A stretch of 64,000 nucleotides of DNA from Sphingomonadales bacterium UBA2683 (GCA_002354635.1 DELZ01000005.1:436346-500345); one strand, 5' to 3'. Numbered from the stretch's first letter, positions 46,084 through 55,613 are shown. Program-made: numbers and translations. The notes: generated by a model not told the origin, from the letters alone.

Positions 46084-46725
46084 TCAACTTCCCAGAAACG
46101 ACCGCAGAATGTGCAGCCCCACCGGCCCACTCTTTTCGGGATGAAATTGCATGCCGATCACATTGTCGCGCCGGATCGCGGCTGTGACCGTCGCACCGTT
46201 ATATTCATAGACCGCGATGCGATCCTCGTCGCGCGCGGGCTCGATATGAAAGCTGTGAACCAGATAGACCGCGCTGCCCGCAGCGAACGTCGCCAACGGG
46301 GTTCCGGCAAAGCTGCCCGGCCGCGCTTCGGCTATGTCGGCCCAGCCGACATAGGGCAGCTTGTGCGGAACGCCGTCCGCACCCGTCGCAGGAATCTGCA
46401 CGACCCGCCCGGGGATGATATCCAGCCCCGCGTGCGCGCCGAACTCTTCGCCCGTCGACATCAGCATCTGCGCACCGAGGCAGATGCCGAGCATCGGCTT
46501 GCCCGCCGTGGCATGGGCGACGACGGCCTCCGCGGCGCCCTGCCGCACCAACCCTTCCATACCGTCGCGAAACGCGCCGACGCCGGGCAGGACCAGATAG
46601 TCGGCCCGCGCAATGACGGCAGCATCGTCGGCTAGCGCGACCTCCGCCCCTACATGCTCGAGCGCTCGACGCACGCTCAGGATATTGCCGATTCCATAGT
46701 CGACGATGGTGACGAATTTGCTCAT
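46084..46725 (-). CDS. HisH-like glutamine amidotransferase (second copy)
   Basis: The 213-residue class I glutaminase has an intact triad: Cys in LGICLGAQML, and His and Glu in MQFHPEKSG. The start at 46725 (MSKFVTIVDYGIGN) overlaps the HisF-like stop (ATGA). It is paired with the HisF-like and amidotransferase genes upstream, and with no histidine genes, so it serves sugar amidination. Confidence 0.9.
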   Translation of the reverse strand: MSKFVTIVDYGIGNILSVRRALEHVGAEVALADDAAVIARADYLVLPGVGAFRDGMEGLVRQGAAEAVVAHATAGKPMLGICLGAQMLMSTGEEFGAHAGLDIIPGRVVQIPATGADGVPHKLPYVGWADIAEARPGSFAGTPLATFAAGSAVYLVHSFHIEPARDEDRIAVYEYNGATVTAAIRRDNVIGMQFHPEKSGPVGLHILRSFLGS

Positions 46726-47483
46726 GCGCGTCGGATATCCATACCGGCGGCGGTCGCCGCCAGACGAACGTCGGGAAGGCTCATCCGGTCGTAATGGAGG
46801 ATGTCGGCCATCGCGATCGCATCGGCCTTGCCCACGCGCACCACCTCTTCCAGATGCTCGATCGTGCCCATGCCGCCGCTGGCGATCACGGGGACGTTGG
46901 TCGCGGTTTCGACCGCCTGCACGAGCTCGATGTCGAAGCCCTTGCGCGTCCCTTCGCGATCGACCGAGGTCAAAAGAACCTCGCCGATGCCGAGGCTGGT
47001 CGCCTGTTTGACCCATTCGACGACTTCGCGCCCCGATCGTTCGCGGCCATTGTCGGTATAGGCCTCCCAGCGGCCAGACGCGACCTGCTTCGCCTCGACC
47101 GACAGCACCATGCATTGAGACCCGAATGTTTCTGCAATCTCGCGCAGTAATTCGGGACGCTGGACCGCCGCAGTGTTGACCGCGACCTTGTCGGCGCCCG
47201 AGCGCAGGATCTGGCGCACATCGTCGACCGAGCGAATACCGCCCGCTACCGTCATCGGCACGAAAACATTGTCGGCGACCTGGCGGATCGTCTCGTGCAG
47301 GCTGTTGCGGCCATAGAGCGAAGCGACGACGTCGACATAGAGCAGCTCGTCGGCCCCTCCTTCATAATAGCGGCTCGAGAAAACTTGCGGATCGCCGATA
47401 ACCCGCAGCCCTTCCAGATGGATACCTTTGATCAGGTTCGGACCCTTGATGTCGAGACGCGGGATGATCCGAACTCGCGTCAC
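46722..47483 (-). CDS. HisF-like ammonia-channel protein (second copy)
   Basis: The 253-residue (beta/alpha)8 protein begins TRVRIIPRLDIKGPNLIKGI, the usual start of the PseA/WbpG-associated HisF group. The first catalytic Asp of HisF is kept (RLDI), but the second is Glu (LSVEAKQV in place of AIDAK). The protein should therefore channel ammonia without cyclase activity. This pattern of loss is the reverse of that in the copy at 27016. Confidence 0.9.
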   Translation of the reverse strand: MTRVRIIPRLDIKGPNLIKGIHLEGLRVIGDPQVFSSRYYEGGADELLYVDVVASLYGRNSLHETIRQVADNVFVPMTVAGGIRSVDDVRQILRSGADKVAVNTAAVQRPELLREIAETFGSQCMVLSVEAKQVASGRWEAYTDNGRERSGREVVEWVKQATSLGIGEVLLTSVDREGTRKGFDIELVQAVETATNVPVIASGGMGTIEHLEEVVRVGKADAIAMADILHYDRMSLPDVRLAATAAGMDIRRA

Positions 47484-47490
47484 GGCCGGC

Positions 47491-48663
47491 TCAGCCCTCC
47501 GCCTCGTGCCAGACCGGCTTTTTGAGCTCCCAGCCGTTGCCGGTCTGCTTCCACAGATGGTCCGACCGCCAGCTGTCTACGATTTCGCGGAATTCCTCGT
47601 CGCTGATGTCGCAATATTCCAGAAACTCGTGGTAATATTTCTGCGGGAATTCGCCGTCGTAGCGGCGGACCAGCGCGATCCCCTCTTCGCGGGTGATCTT
47701 CTGGTCGCGGATCTCGTGCGCCGTGTCCGACGTTGTGCGACCGATGCCGAATTTGATGTAGCCGAGATAATAATGATAGCCGTCAATCTTGTCGTCGATG
47801 CTAGCATATTTGGAATAAGTGCCTTCCGACCGCTCGGTGTTCGGTTCGAACCCGTAATTGTCCCGGCAGTAATAGAAATTTTCCTGCGGATCCCAGTTCT
47901 TGTAATATCCCATGAAGTGGATCTCGGTCCGGTTCGACATGATCCGGTCATAGGACGGCGCGGTAAAGGGGTGGAGGTCGGCCGCGCTGAGCCCGTGCTC
48001 CGACCAGAATTCGGGCGGCAGGCCAGAGAAATAATGTTTGTCGTGATCCTGGATCGCGCGCGTCGGCGAATTTGCGTTCTTCATGTCGCCGCCATATTCG
48101 ACCTCGCCATTCTCGCCATACATAATCAACTGCACATCGTTCTGCACTGCCTGGTGCATCGGATAGTTGGTCTGGCCATAGATGAACGGCTGGAACGGGT
48201 CGCCCAGGTGCCGCGTCGCGAGCTGGGTCAACCGACGCGTGACGGTGCCGTTGGGCGTACCGAGCACATTGTCGAAACCGCCGAGGCGGATGAAATTGTC
48301 GAGGTTGCGCCGCCCGATCTCGGTCGCCTTCAGTGGCGCCCATGTCACGGTCAGCGGGTTCATCCCGTAATGGTATTTCAGCTGGTGCGCGACGAAGCCG
48401 CCGTCCTTGCCGCCGCTGCACGGAACGATGACGTCATATTCGCCATTGTCCTTGCGATGCCGGTCGCAAAGATCCTTGAGTTCCTTCTCGCGCGCGGTCC
48501 AGTCGATGACCTCGCGCTTGTAGTCAGCAAAACGGCAGGCCGAGCAGACCCCCTCTTCGTCGAAGGTGATACGGGGACGCTGGTTGGACATGGTGCAGCG
48601 AACACAGAAGCCCACTTCGGAGGGTAGGTTATATTGCTTGATAACGTCGCGCTTCTCGATCAT
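47491..48663 (-). CDS. N-acetyl sugar amidotransferase (PseA/WbpG type, second copy)
   Basis: The 390-residue protein has two CxxC pairs (CVRC, CSAC) and an ATP-pyrophosphatase loop IVPCSGGKDGGFVAHQL. SGGKDG replaces the SGGVDSS of the first copy, so the two are distant relatives rather than duplicates. In a nonulosonate cluster the expected role is to form the acetamidino group on C5 or C7 of legionaminic acid. I prefer ATG 48663, seven bases behind AGGA, to GTG 48666. Confidence 0.88.
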   Translation of the reverse strand: MIEKRDVIKQYNLPSEVGFCVRCTMSNQRPRITFDEEGVCSACRFADYKREVIDWTAREKELKDLCDRHRKDNGEYDVIVPCSGGKDGGFVAHQLKYHYGMNPLTVTWAPLKATEIGRRNLDNFIRLGGFDNVLGTPNGTVTRRLTQLATRHLGDPFQPFIYGQTNYPMHQAVQNDVQLIMYGENGEVEYGGDMKNANSPTRAIQDHDKHYFSGLPPEFWSEHGLSAADLHPFTAPSYDRIMSNRTEIHFMGYYKNWDPQENFYYCRDNYGFEPNTERSEGTYSKYASIDDKIDGYHYYLGYIKFGIGRTTSDTAHEIRDQKITREEGIALVRRYDGEFPQKYYHEFLEYCDISDEEFREIVDSWRSDHLWKQTGNGWELKKPVWHEAEG

Positions 48664-48762
48664 CACTTGGTCCTAATGGGTCTTGACGGAAAGAAATTTC
48701 TGTTTAAAATCAATGGTATATTATTTCTTACTGCGTCGCGTTAGAGGATATTGCGCCTCAGG
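48664..48762. other. A/T-rich spacer inside the operon
   Basis: This is the largest gap in an otherwise overlapping operon. The 99 bases between the CMP-sugar synthetase and amidotransferase genes are clearly richer in A and T than the coding DNA on both sides. They may hold an internal minus-strand promoter or a processing site; I see no convincing terminator. Confidence 0.4.
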
Positions 48763-49470
48763 TCAACCGCCCGGCGCAGCGCCCTTTGCGGCCTGCCGCC
48801 ATAACGCCTCTGCGCGCTCGAAATCCTCGAGGTCGTCGATGTCGACCGACCGCTCGGCAGGCATGACCCAAGCCAATGATTTGGCGTCGACAAACGCCCG
48901 CCCCTGCCGCAGCCAGTAGGGCCGGAATCCATAGACCGCGCCGTTTAGCACATAGGCCGGCGGCATGTCCTGCCGCCGCGCCGCATGTGCGGGATCGTCG
49001 GTACAGAAGCGCGTCATCGCGCCATCGTCGACGATTGCATAGGTCAGCCAGGGATGATCCTGCGCCTCGGTCACCGAGACGCAACTGTCGATGCCGGTTC
49101 GCTCCATCGTCGCGACCACGCCGTCCAGATCTTCGACCGTGCGCAGCGGCGAGGTCGGTTGCAGCAGCAGCCAGATGTCGTGCGGGGGGAACCGATCGAG
49201 CGCATCGCACACGACGTCGATCGACGTCACCTCGTCGTTCGCAAGTTCCGTGGCGCGCAGGAACGGCACCTCGCAGCCATGCGCTCGAGCCACGTCGGCG
49301 ATTTCGGCGCTGTCGGTCGACAGATAGACCGCATCGACGAGCGCACTTTGCCGCGCGACGTCGATGCTGTGCGCGATCAGCGGCTTGCCGCCAAGCGGCC
49401 GGATATTCTTCCCCGGCAACCCCTTCGATCCGCCCCGCGCGGTGATCAGGGCGGCGACGCTGGCGGTCAC
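48763..49470 (-). CDS. CMP-nonulosonic acid synthetase (LegF/NeuA type)
   Basis: The enzyme activates the finished nine-carbon acid with CTP. The 235-residue protein has the acylneuraminate cytidylyltransferase signature ALITARGGSKGLPGKNIRPL, LLLQPTSPLR and ERSVDIDDLEDFERAE. The start overlaps the PtmE-like stop by four bases. Confidence 0.9.
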   Translation of the reverse strand: MTASVAALITARGGSKGLPGKNIRPLGGKPLIAHSIDVARQSALVDAVYLSTDSAEIADVARAHGCEVPFLRATELANDEVTSIDVVCDALDRFPPHDIWLLLQPTSPLRTVEDLDGVVATMERTGIDSCVSVTEAQDHPWLTYAIVDDGAMTRFCTDDPAHAARRQDMPPAYVLNGAVYGFRPYWLRQGRAFVDAKSLAWVMPAERSVDIDDLEDFERAEALWRQAAKGAAPGG

Positions 49471-50513
49471 AGCCCAATCTCTCCGATTTCCATCTTCGCG
49501 CGCTCATAATCAGAGACGCGGCCGATATCGATCCAGTAGCCGTTGATCCGCTGGATCCGCGCCTTCAGGTCGGCAACGATCGCAGTGTTGACCAATTCGG
49601 GCATGTCGAGATAGCTGCTCTCGGGCACGAGGCGCAGCACCTCCGGCGACAGGCAATAGACGCCGGCGTTGACCTTGAAATTATGCACAGGCTTTTCGAC
49701 GATCGAGGCGGCGTTTCCGTCTCTCTCCTCGACGACGCCATAGGGTACCTGCATCTCGTAATCGCGCACCATCACCGTGATGTCGGCAGCGTGCGACCGG
49801 TGTTCGTCCAACATGTCGCCGAAATATTCGTTCATCAGCACGTCGCCATTGGTGACGACGAAGGGATGCTCGGGCGCGCGCTCGATCAGCCCCAATGCGC
49901 CCGCAGTACCGAGCCGCTTTTCCTCGCGCATATAGTCGATCTCGACATCGAAGCCGCGACCGTCTCCAAAATGGTCGGTAATGCAGTCGGCGAGATAATT
50001 GACCGCGATGGAAAAGCGGCGGAACCCCTGACGGCGGAACTGTTCGAGGATGATCTGGAGCACCGGGCGTCCGTCGATCGGCAGCATCGGCTTCGGCGTC
50101 TCGCGCGTTAGCGATCCCATCCGCGACCCGAGCCCTCCCGCCATGATCACGACCATCTCCGGCCGCTCAGGAAAGACGAGTAGATCCTCAAGGCCGACGA
50201 GGCCCACGACCCGCCGGTCGGCGTCGATTATCGGCATGTGATGGACGCCATGATCGTTCAGCAACTTACGCAGCGCGGCTCGACCGACCCCTTCAAATGC
50301 TGTGCGCGGCGACCGGTTGCACACCTCCCCCGCCAAACTGTTGATCGTGCCTCCGCCGATCAGCCAGCGCCGGACGTCGCCGTCGCTCAAAGTGCCGATC
50401 AACCGCCGTTCGCTATCGGCGACGAGCGCCATCTGGCGCCCGCTGCGGTTGATCACCGACAGCACTTCGCGCAGAGTCTGGCCCTCCAGAACAAGCGTAT
50501 GTTCCCAACTCAT
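49467..50513 (-). CDS. CBS-domain nucleotidyltransferase (PtmE-like)
   Basis: The 348-residue protein joins two CBS domains (about 1-115; RLIGTLSDGDVRRWL and HHMPIIDADRRVVGLV) to a sugar-1-phosphate nucleotidyltransferase domain (VIMAGGLGSRMGSLTRETPK, NGDVLMN). Campylobacter PtmE has this build and makes GDP-GlcN(Ac) for legionaminic acid, which would suit the LegB/LegC/LegG set upstream. I start at 50513 (MSWEHTLVLEG); the frame to 50714 is an overlap artefact. Confidence 0.88.
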   Translation of the reverse strand: MSWEHTLVLEGQTLREVLSVINRSGRQMALVADSERRLIGTLSDGDVRRWLIGGGTINSLAGEVCNRSPRTAFEGVGRAALRKLLNDHGVHHMPIIDADRRVVGLVGLEDLLVFPERPEMVVIMAGGLGSRMGSLTRETPKPMLPIDGRPVLQIILEQFRRQGFRRFSIAVNYLADCITDHFGDGRGFDVEIDYMREEKRLGTAGALGLIERAPEHPFVVTNGDVLMNEYFGDMLDEHRSHAADITVMVRDYEMQVPYGVVEERDGNAASIVEKPVHNFKVNAGVYCLSPEVLRLVPESSYLDMPELVNTAIVADLKARIQRINGYWIDIGRVSDYERAKMEIGEIGL

Positions 50514-51157
50514 CACGTCTGATTGGCCTCGCGTGCAGGATTTCCGAAAAAGATCGAGCCGTCGGGGCAGTCGCCAAGGACGACGGCCCCCATGCCGATG
50601 GTGACATCGCACCCGATGGTGACGCCCTCGCGAACGCACGCGCCCGCGCCGATATGGCTGTTCGCGCCGACGGTGACGCCGCCGCACAGGATCGCGCCGA
50701 TCGAGATGTGGCAATGGCTGCCGACAATCGCGTCATGCTCGACGACCGCCGCAGTGTTGACGATCGTCCCGTCGCCGATCTGCGCGTTCGGCTGCATCAC
50801 AGCGCGCGCCATCAGCTGGACGCCTTGCCCCAGCCGCGTGCTCGGCGAGAGCGTCGCCGCCGGATGGATCACGTCTGCAATCATCCAGCCCTCGCCCGAA
50901 AGGCGCTTGATCAGCCCCGCGCGCAGCGTGCCCGGCACCTTACCGCGCGTTCCGCCAACGCCGATGGCCAGCCGGATCAGCGTGCGGTCGAACCCCGCAA
51001 GATCGCGCGCTTCGCTCAGCACCGGGCGCCCGAGCAGCTCCGCGCCTGGCTCGCGGTCGATGAAGGCGATCACCTCGCCGCCGCCGGCAATCAGCGCATC
51101 GGCAACGACGCTCGCATGGCCGCCCGCGCCAATGACCAGATAGTGCGGCCGGCTCAT
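50513..51157 (-). CDS. NeuD/LegH-like sugar O/N-acyltransferase
   Basis: The 214-residue protein has an N-terminal Rossmann-like part (YLVIGAGGHASVVADALI) followed by a left-handed beta helix of hexapeptide repeats (IGDGTIVNTAAVVEHDAIVG, HISIGAILCGG, ANSHIGAGA). The family acetylates the 4-amino sugar intermediate in legionaminic and bacillosamine-type pathways. It is coupled to both neighbours by overlaps of one to four bases. Confidence 0.88.
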   Translation of the reverse strand: MSRPHYLVIGAGGHASVVADALIAGGGEVIAFIDREPGAELLGRPVLSEARDLAGFDRTLIRLAIGVGGTRGKVPGTLRAGLIKRLSGEGWMIADVIHPAATLSPSTRLGQGVQLMARAVMQPNAQIGDGTIVNTAAVVEHDAIVGSHCHISIGAILCGGVTVGANSHIGAGACVREGVTIGCDVTIGMGAVVLGDCPDGSIFFGNPAREANQT

Positions 51158-52227
51158 CGTTCGATCGCCTCGTCGATCGCATAATCTCGGGGCGCCGGCT
51201 GGCCTAGCACGTCCCAATATTGCATCGGCGACAGGCCGATTCCCGGGCGCTTCGCAGTCACCATATCGGCCACGAGCGGCTCGCCCGCACCGATCGTGCG
51301 CGCCGCAACCAGGCTGCGCCTCGCGACGGCGATATTGTCGATCTCGGCCGGATTGGCTTGTTTCACCCCGTCGCCGATCGCCACCTCGACGTCGCGGATC
51401 GCCGCGACAATCTCCGCGAACTGACCCGGTTCGAGCGACGCCGCATGATCGGGACCCGCCATCGTTCGGTCGAGCGTCACATGCTTCTCGATCATGCACG
51501 CCCCCCGCGCGACCGCGGCGATCGGCACCGCGATCCCCAGCGTATGGTCCGAATAGCCGACTGGCAGGCCAAACGCGTCGCGGATCGTGTCCATCGCCGC
51601 AAGGTTGGCATAGCCGGCCGGGCAAGGATATTGCGTCACGCATTGCAACACAGTGACGAAGTTGCGGAGCGCTACCCTCGCCGCATCGCTGGCGAGATGC
51701 TCGCGCATCGCCGCCAGATTGGCGGGCTGCCCGGGGTTCAACCGGCCAAAGGCGAGCACCGCCAGCGCATCGCGTATCTCGTCCAGATTGCCCATGCCGG
51801 TCGACAGGATCACGCGCCGCCCGCTTTCGCCCACCGCCAGCAGCATCGGGCCAAAGGTCAGGTCGCCCGACGGGATCTTGATATAAGGCATGTCGAAACG
51901 CTTCAGAAATTCGAAGCTCCGGAAATCGAACGCCGTCGACATGAAGGCGATGTTGCGCGCCCGGCAATGGTCGGCGATCGCGATGTGGCTCGCCTCGTCG
52001 AGACTCAGCGCCTGCAGCATTTCGAGCTGCAAGCCGTCCTCGCCGATATTGTCGACCTGATATTGCGCGCGAGCCGCGCCCGCGGTCACCAGCGCCTTCG
52101 CGTCGAAGGACTGGAACTTGACGATGTCGGCGCCCGCATCGGCGGCCACATCGACCAGCTTCAGTGCCAGATCGAGCGAGCCGTTATGATTTACTCCGGC
52201 TTCGGCGATGATGATTGTCGGGTTCAT
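51154..52227 (-). CDS. N-acetylneuraminate/legionaminate synthase (LegI/NeuB)
   Basis: The enzyme condenses the 6-deoxy-diacetamido-mannose with phosphoenolpyruvate to make the nine-carbon acid. The 357-residue protein has IIAEAGVNHNGSLDLALKLV, DIVKFQSF, YIKIPSGDLTF, GYSDHTLG and IEKHVTLDRTMAGPDHAASL, and a C-terminal antifreeze-like SAF domain (RRSLVAARTIGAGE). All are typical. Confidence 0.93.
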   Translation of the reverse strand: MNPTIIIAEAGVNHNGSLDLALKLVDVAADAGADIVKFQSFDAKALVTAGAARAQYQVDNIGEDGLQLEMLQALSLDEASHIAIADHCRARNIAFMSTAFDFRSFEFLKRFDMPYIKIPSGDLTFGPMLLAVGESGRRVILSTGMGNLDEIRDALAVLAFGRLNPGQPANLAAMREHLASDAARVALRNFVTVLQCVTQYPCPAGYANLAAMDTIRDAFGLPVGYSDHTLGIAVPIAAVARGACMIEKHVTLDRTMAGPDHAASLEPGQFAEIVAAIRDVEVAIGDGVKQANPAEIDNIAVARRSLVAARTIGAGEPLVADMVTAKRPGIGLSPMQYWDVLGQPAPRDYAIDEAIER

Positions 52228-52232
52228 AGGCC

Positions 52233-53396
52233 TTACGAAACTCCCAATGGCGCAAAGCGCTTGTGAATCAACTCCTCGCGCGGTGGTGCGACCTTGATCG
52301 CGGCGATGATCTTCTCCGACGCATGGCCGTCACCATAGGGGCTGCGCGCGAGCGCGCGGTCAAAGGCGAGCGCTTGACCGATAGCATCGACGATGGCGGT
52401 GCGCTCAGGCGAAGCGTCGAAAACCGAATTGGCGGTTAGCCGCCCGCCCTGCCGACCGCCGATATTGACCGTCGGCGTCCCAACCGCGGGCGCCTCATAG
52501 AGACCGCTCGACGAATTGCCGAGCACGACATCGGCGAGCCCCATAAGCGCCAGATAATTGGTATGGCCGAGCGAGGGATAGACGCGCACCCAGTCGCGAT
52601 CCGCCGCCCATTGCTCGACCCGGCGGTTGATCTCAGCTCCGCCGCTGTCGGCGTTCGACTTGGTGAACCACAGTGCGTCGCCTTCGGCGCGCACCGCATC
52701 AAGCGCCGCGAGCAGTTCGTCCAGCTGCGCCAGGCCGAAATCATCGGCTAGCGTTTCGGGATGAAAGGTCGCAAGAAGATTGCGCTGCCCCAGCGGCGCA
52801 TCGAGCCGCACTTCCATCTCGGCGCGCGGCACCGGCGAGCGGCTCCGCAGATGGTCGAGCGCGGGCGACCCGGTTACGAAGATCCGGCTGTCCTCTTCGC
52901 CCATCTGCCGCACCCGCGCCGCCGACTCTGCGTTGGTGACAAAATGCAGGTGCGCCATCTTGGTGATCGCATGGCGGATGACGTCGTCAATCGCGCCTTC
53001 GGTCACATCACCGCCGGCGATATGCGCGATCGGGATGCGGAGCAGCATCGCTGCCTCGGCGGCCGCCATAATCTCGAATCGGTCGCCGAGCAACAGCACA
53101 AGATCCGATTTTAGCGTGGCGAGCGCGTCAGCGGTGCCCGTCAGCGCCAGCGCCATCGACTGCGCTATCCCGCGGGGGCTGTCGTCGGTCAGCGAGATCG
53201 GCACGCGCGCCGCGACCGGCAAGCCGCTCGCCACGATCTCGTCAATCGTATTACCATGCGCCGCCTCGAGATGCGTCCCCGTAACGATCAGCGCCAGCTC
53301 CAGATCAGCGTCGCTTGCGATATCCTGCAGCAGGCACTGCATGATGCCGAATTCGGCGCGGCTTCCGGTGACGGCGGTAATTTTCAGCCGGGTCAT
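52233..53396 (-). CDS. Hydrolysing NDP-sugar 2-epimerase (LegG/NeuC type)
   Basis: The enzyme releases NDP and inverts C2 to give 2,4-diacetamido-2,4,6-trideoxymannose. The 387-residue protein has VTGSRAEFGIMQCLL, LLGDRFEIMAAAEAAML, IAHIAGGDVTEGAIDD and GNSSSGLYEAPAVGTPTVNI, the NeuC/LegG pattern. It overlaps the aminotransferase stop by four bases. Confidence 0.92.
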   Translation of the reverse strand: MTRLKITAVTGSRAEFGIMQCLLQDIASDADLELALIVTGTHLEAAHGNTIDEIVASGLPVAARVPISLTDDSPRGIAQSMALALTGTADALATLKSDLVLLLGDRFEIMAAAEAAMLLRIPIAHIAGGDVTEGAIDDVIRHAITKMAHLHFVTNAESAARVRQMGEEDSRIFVTGSPALDHLRSRSPVPRAEMEVRLDAPLGQRNLLATFHPETLADDFGLAQLDELLAALDAVRAEGDALWFTKSNADSGGAEINRRVEQWAADRDWVRVYPSLGHTNYLALMGLADVVLGNSSSGLYEAPAVGTPTVNIGGRQGGRLTANSVFDASPERTAIVDAIGQALAFDRALARSPYGDGHASEKIIAAIKVAPPREELIHKRFAPLGVS

Positions 53397-54592
53397 GGCA
53401 GGACCGACAGTTGCGCCGAACTAGGGATATTGATGACTTCGCGCTCTAACCGCGTCGCCACGGGCAGCGGCGCTGCAGGCGCGCTCGCGTTCATCGGCAA
53501 CCGGTGGCAAAGCGTCCAGATCGGGCGGCTCATATAATTGGCGTCGTTGAGCAGGTCGAGGACGACATCGCGATCATCCATCGTCGCGCCGTCGAGCGTC
53601 AACGCGTTCAGCCAGTGATTGCTCTGGCTAAAGTTGGGCGCATCGACGAACGATACGCCTTCGATCGACGCGATGGCGGCTAGATAGCCCTCGGCGAGCA
53701 GCGCCTTCCGCGCGATCGCATCGTCCAACCGTTCGAGCTGCGCGCAGCCGAGCGCCGCGTTGAGGTTGGGCATGCGGTAATTATACGCGACTTCGTCATG
53801 GTCGAAACGCCAGCGGTGCGGTCGCTTCGCCGTGGTCGTCAGATGTTTAGCGCGCTGCGCCAGCACTGGATCGGTGGTGACGATCGCGCCGCCGCCGCCC
53901 GTGGTGACGATCTTGTTACCATTGAAGCTCAGCGCCGCGATCGTGCCGATCGACCCCGCGGGCCGGCCCTTGTATCTGGTGCCGAGCGCCTCGGCGGCAT
54001 CCTCGACGACGGTGATGTTCCAGCGCGCGGCAAGCTCGACCAGCGCATCCATATCGGCGGCGTGACCGAAGATGTGGGTGACAACCAGCGCCGAGATCTG
54101 CCGGTTCGTGGCGCGGTTGAAGCAGCGGCCGTCGCGAAGCTCAGCAATTTCGTCCAGGTAAGCGTCGAGCGCGCCGGCATCGACGCCCAGCGTCGCCGGG
54201 CTGCTGTCTACGAAATGTGGGATCGCGCCGATATAATGGATCGGGTTCACCGTCGCGACGAAGGTCAGGCTGGGCACCAGCACCTCGTCGCCAGCAGCGA
54301 TCCCTGCAAGCTTGTAGCAGATGTGCAGCGCGGCGGTGCCGTTAACGCACGCGACCGCCTTCGCCTGTGTCAGCTCGCCGAGCATGACCTCGATCCGGTC
54401 GACATAGCTGCCGACCGACGACACCCAGCCGGTATCGATGCAATCTTTGACGTATTCCCACTCGCGCCCGGCGAATTCGGGTTCGTGCAACGCGATCAAG
54501 TTCGGCGCCGGGCCGATCACGCTTTCGACCGCGGTGACGAGCTGGACGCCGATGTCTGCGGCGGTTCGGGTTTCGTTCGAGATACCGACCAT
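53393..54592 (-). CDS. LegC-family PLP aminotransferase
   Basis: The DegT/DnrJ/EryC1-type enzyme adds the 4-amino group to the LegB product. The 399-residue protein has LHEPEFAGREWEYVKDCID with WVSSVGSYVD, VTHIFGHAADMDAL, VVEDAAEALG and the PLP Lys in SFNGNKIVTTGGGG. These match the LegC group better than WbpE. I start at 54592 (MVGISNETRT). Confidence 0.92.
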   Translation of the reverse strand: MVGISNETRTAADIGVQLVTAVESVIGPAPNLIALHEPEFAGREWEYVKDCIDTGWVSSVGSYVDRIEVMLGELTQAKAVACVNGTAALHICYKLAGIAAGDEVLVPSLTFVATVNPIHYIGAIPHFVDSSPATLGVDAGALDAYLDEIAELRDGRCFNRATNRQISALVVTHIFGHAADMDALVELAARWNITVVEDAAEALGTRYKGRPAGSIGTIAALSFNGNKIVTTGGGGAIVTTDPVLAQRAKHLTTTAKRPHRWRFDHDEVAYNYRMPNLNAALGCAQLERLDDAIARKALLAEGYLAAIASIEGVSFVDAPNFSQSNHWLNALTLDGATMDDRDVVLDLLNDANYMSRPIWTLCHRLPMNASAPAAPLPVATRLEREVINIPSSAQLSVLP

Positions 54593-54593
54593 G

Positions 54594-55613
54594 TCAGATA
54601 TTATACTGCCCAGCCTTGTACAGGGCAAGGTTGGCGGGATTGGTAAACCATTCGGCGGTCTCGGTCAGGCCGCGGCGGAAGCCCTCGCCGCCGCCATATT
54701 CGGGCTGCCAACCCGTCAGCTCGAGCACCTTGGAGTTCGATCCGAACAGCCGTTCGACCTCGCTGGCCGCAGGGCGCAACCGCTCGGCGTCGCAAACGAA
54801 CTCGACGTCAGCACCCATCGCTTCAGCGATCAGCGCCGCGGTGTCGGCGATCGAAATCTCGAAATTGCTCGCGACATTGACAACCTGCCCGACCGCCGCA
54901 TCGCTCTCCGCGACGCTCAGGAAGCCGCGCACCGTGTCGTTCACGTAATTGAAGTCGCGCGTCGGGTGCGTCGCGCCCAGCTTGATCTCGCGCATGCCCG
55001 AGGCGATCTGGGTGATGATCGTCGGGATGACAGCGCGCGCCGACTGCCGGGGACCGTAGGTGTTGAACGGACGGATCACCGTCACCGGCGTCTCGAACGA
55101 GCTGAAGAAGCTCAGCGCCATCTGGTCGGCGCCAATCTTGCTCGCCGAATAGGGTGACTGGCCCTGCAGCGGATGTTCTTCGGTGATCGGCACGAACAGC
55201 GCCGTGCCATAGACTTCGCTGGTCGAGGTATGGACGACGCGCTCGATACCCAGCTCACGCGCGGCCTGGACGATGTTCAACGTGCCCTTGACGTTGGTAT
55301 CTACATAGGTGTCAGGCGAATGATAGCTGTACGGGATTGCGATCAGCGCTGCAAGGTGAAGCACGACGTCGCAGCCGCTCATCGCCGCCTTGACGCCATA
55401 GGGATCGCGGATGTCGCCGGCGACAACCTCGATCGACTGGCGCACCTCGAGCGATGCATGATCGAGCCAGCCCCAGGTGTTGAAGCTGTTGTAGAGGACG
55501 AAGGCGCGCACATCGAAGCCCTGCGCGACCAGATGCTCCACTAGATGCGACCCGATGAAGCCGTCGGCGCCCGTCACCAGGATTTTCTTCTTGGAAAGGT
55601 CCATGTCCGTCAT
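54594..55613 (-). CDS. NDP-sugar 4,6-dehydratase (LegB type)
   Basis: The extended SDR makes the 4-keto-6-deoxy intermediate. The 339-residue protein has ILVTGADGFIGSHLVEHLV, VVLHLAALIAIPYSYHSPD, TSTSEVYGTA, PYSASKIGAD and RPFNTYGPRQSARAVIPTII. These are LegB features and distinct from the CapE-type enzyme at 27.8 kb. It overlaps the acetyltransferase stop by four bases. Confidence 0.92.
   Translation of the reverse strand: MTDMDLSKKKILVTGADGFIGSHLVEHLVAQGFDVRAFVLYNSFNTWGWLDHASLEVRQSIEVVAGDIRDPYGVKAAMSGCDVVLHLAALIAIPYSYHSPDTYVDTNVKGTLNIVQAARELGIERVVHTSTSEVYGTALFVPITEEHPLQGQSPYSASKIGADQMALSFFSSFETPVTVIRPFNTYGPRQSARAVIPTIITQIASGMREIKLGATHPTRDFNYVNDTVRGFLSVAESDAAVGQVVNVASNFEISIADTAALIAEAMGADVEFVCDAERLRPAASEVERLFGSNSKVLELTGWQPEYGGGEGFRRGLTETAEWFTNPANLALYKAGQYNI

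Noticed and set aside
46726..47115. N-terminal extension of the second HisH-like frame
   Set aside because: It overlaps the HisF-like gene completely and the sequence is arginine-rich noise; the ATG at 46725 gives the proper HisH start.
51158..51967. N-terminal extension of the NeuD-like frame
   Set aside because: It runs antiparallel in frame through the NeuB gene; the true start MSRPHYLVIGAGG is at 51157.
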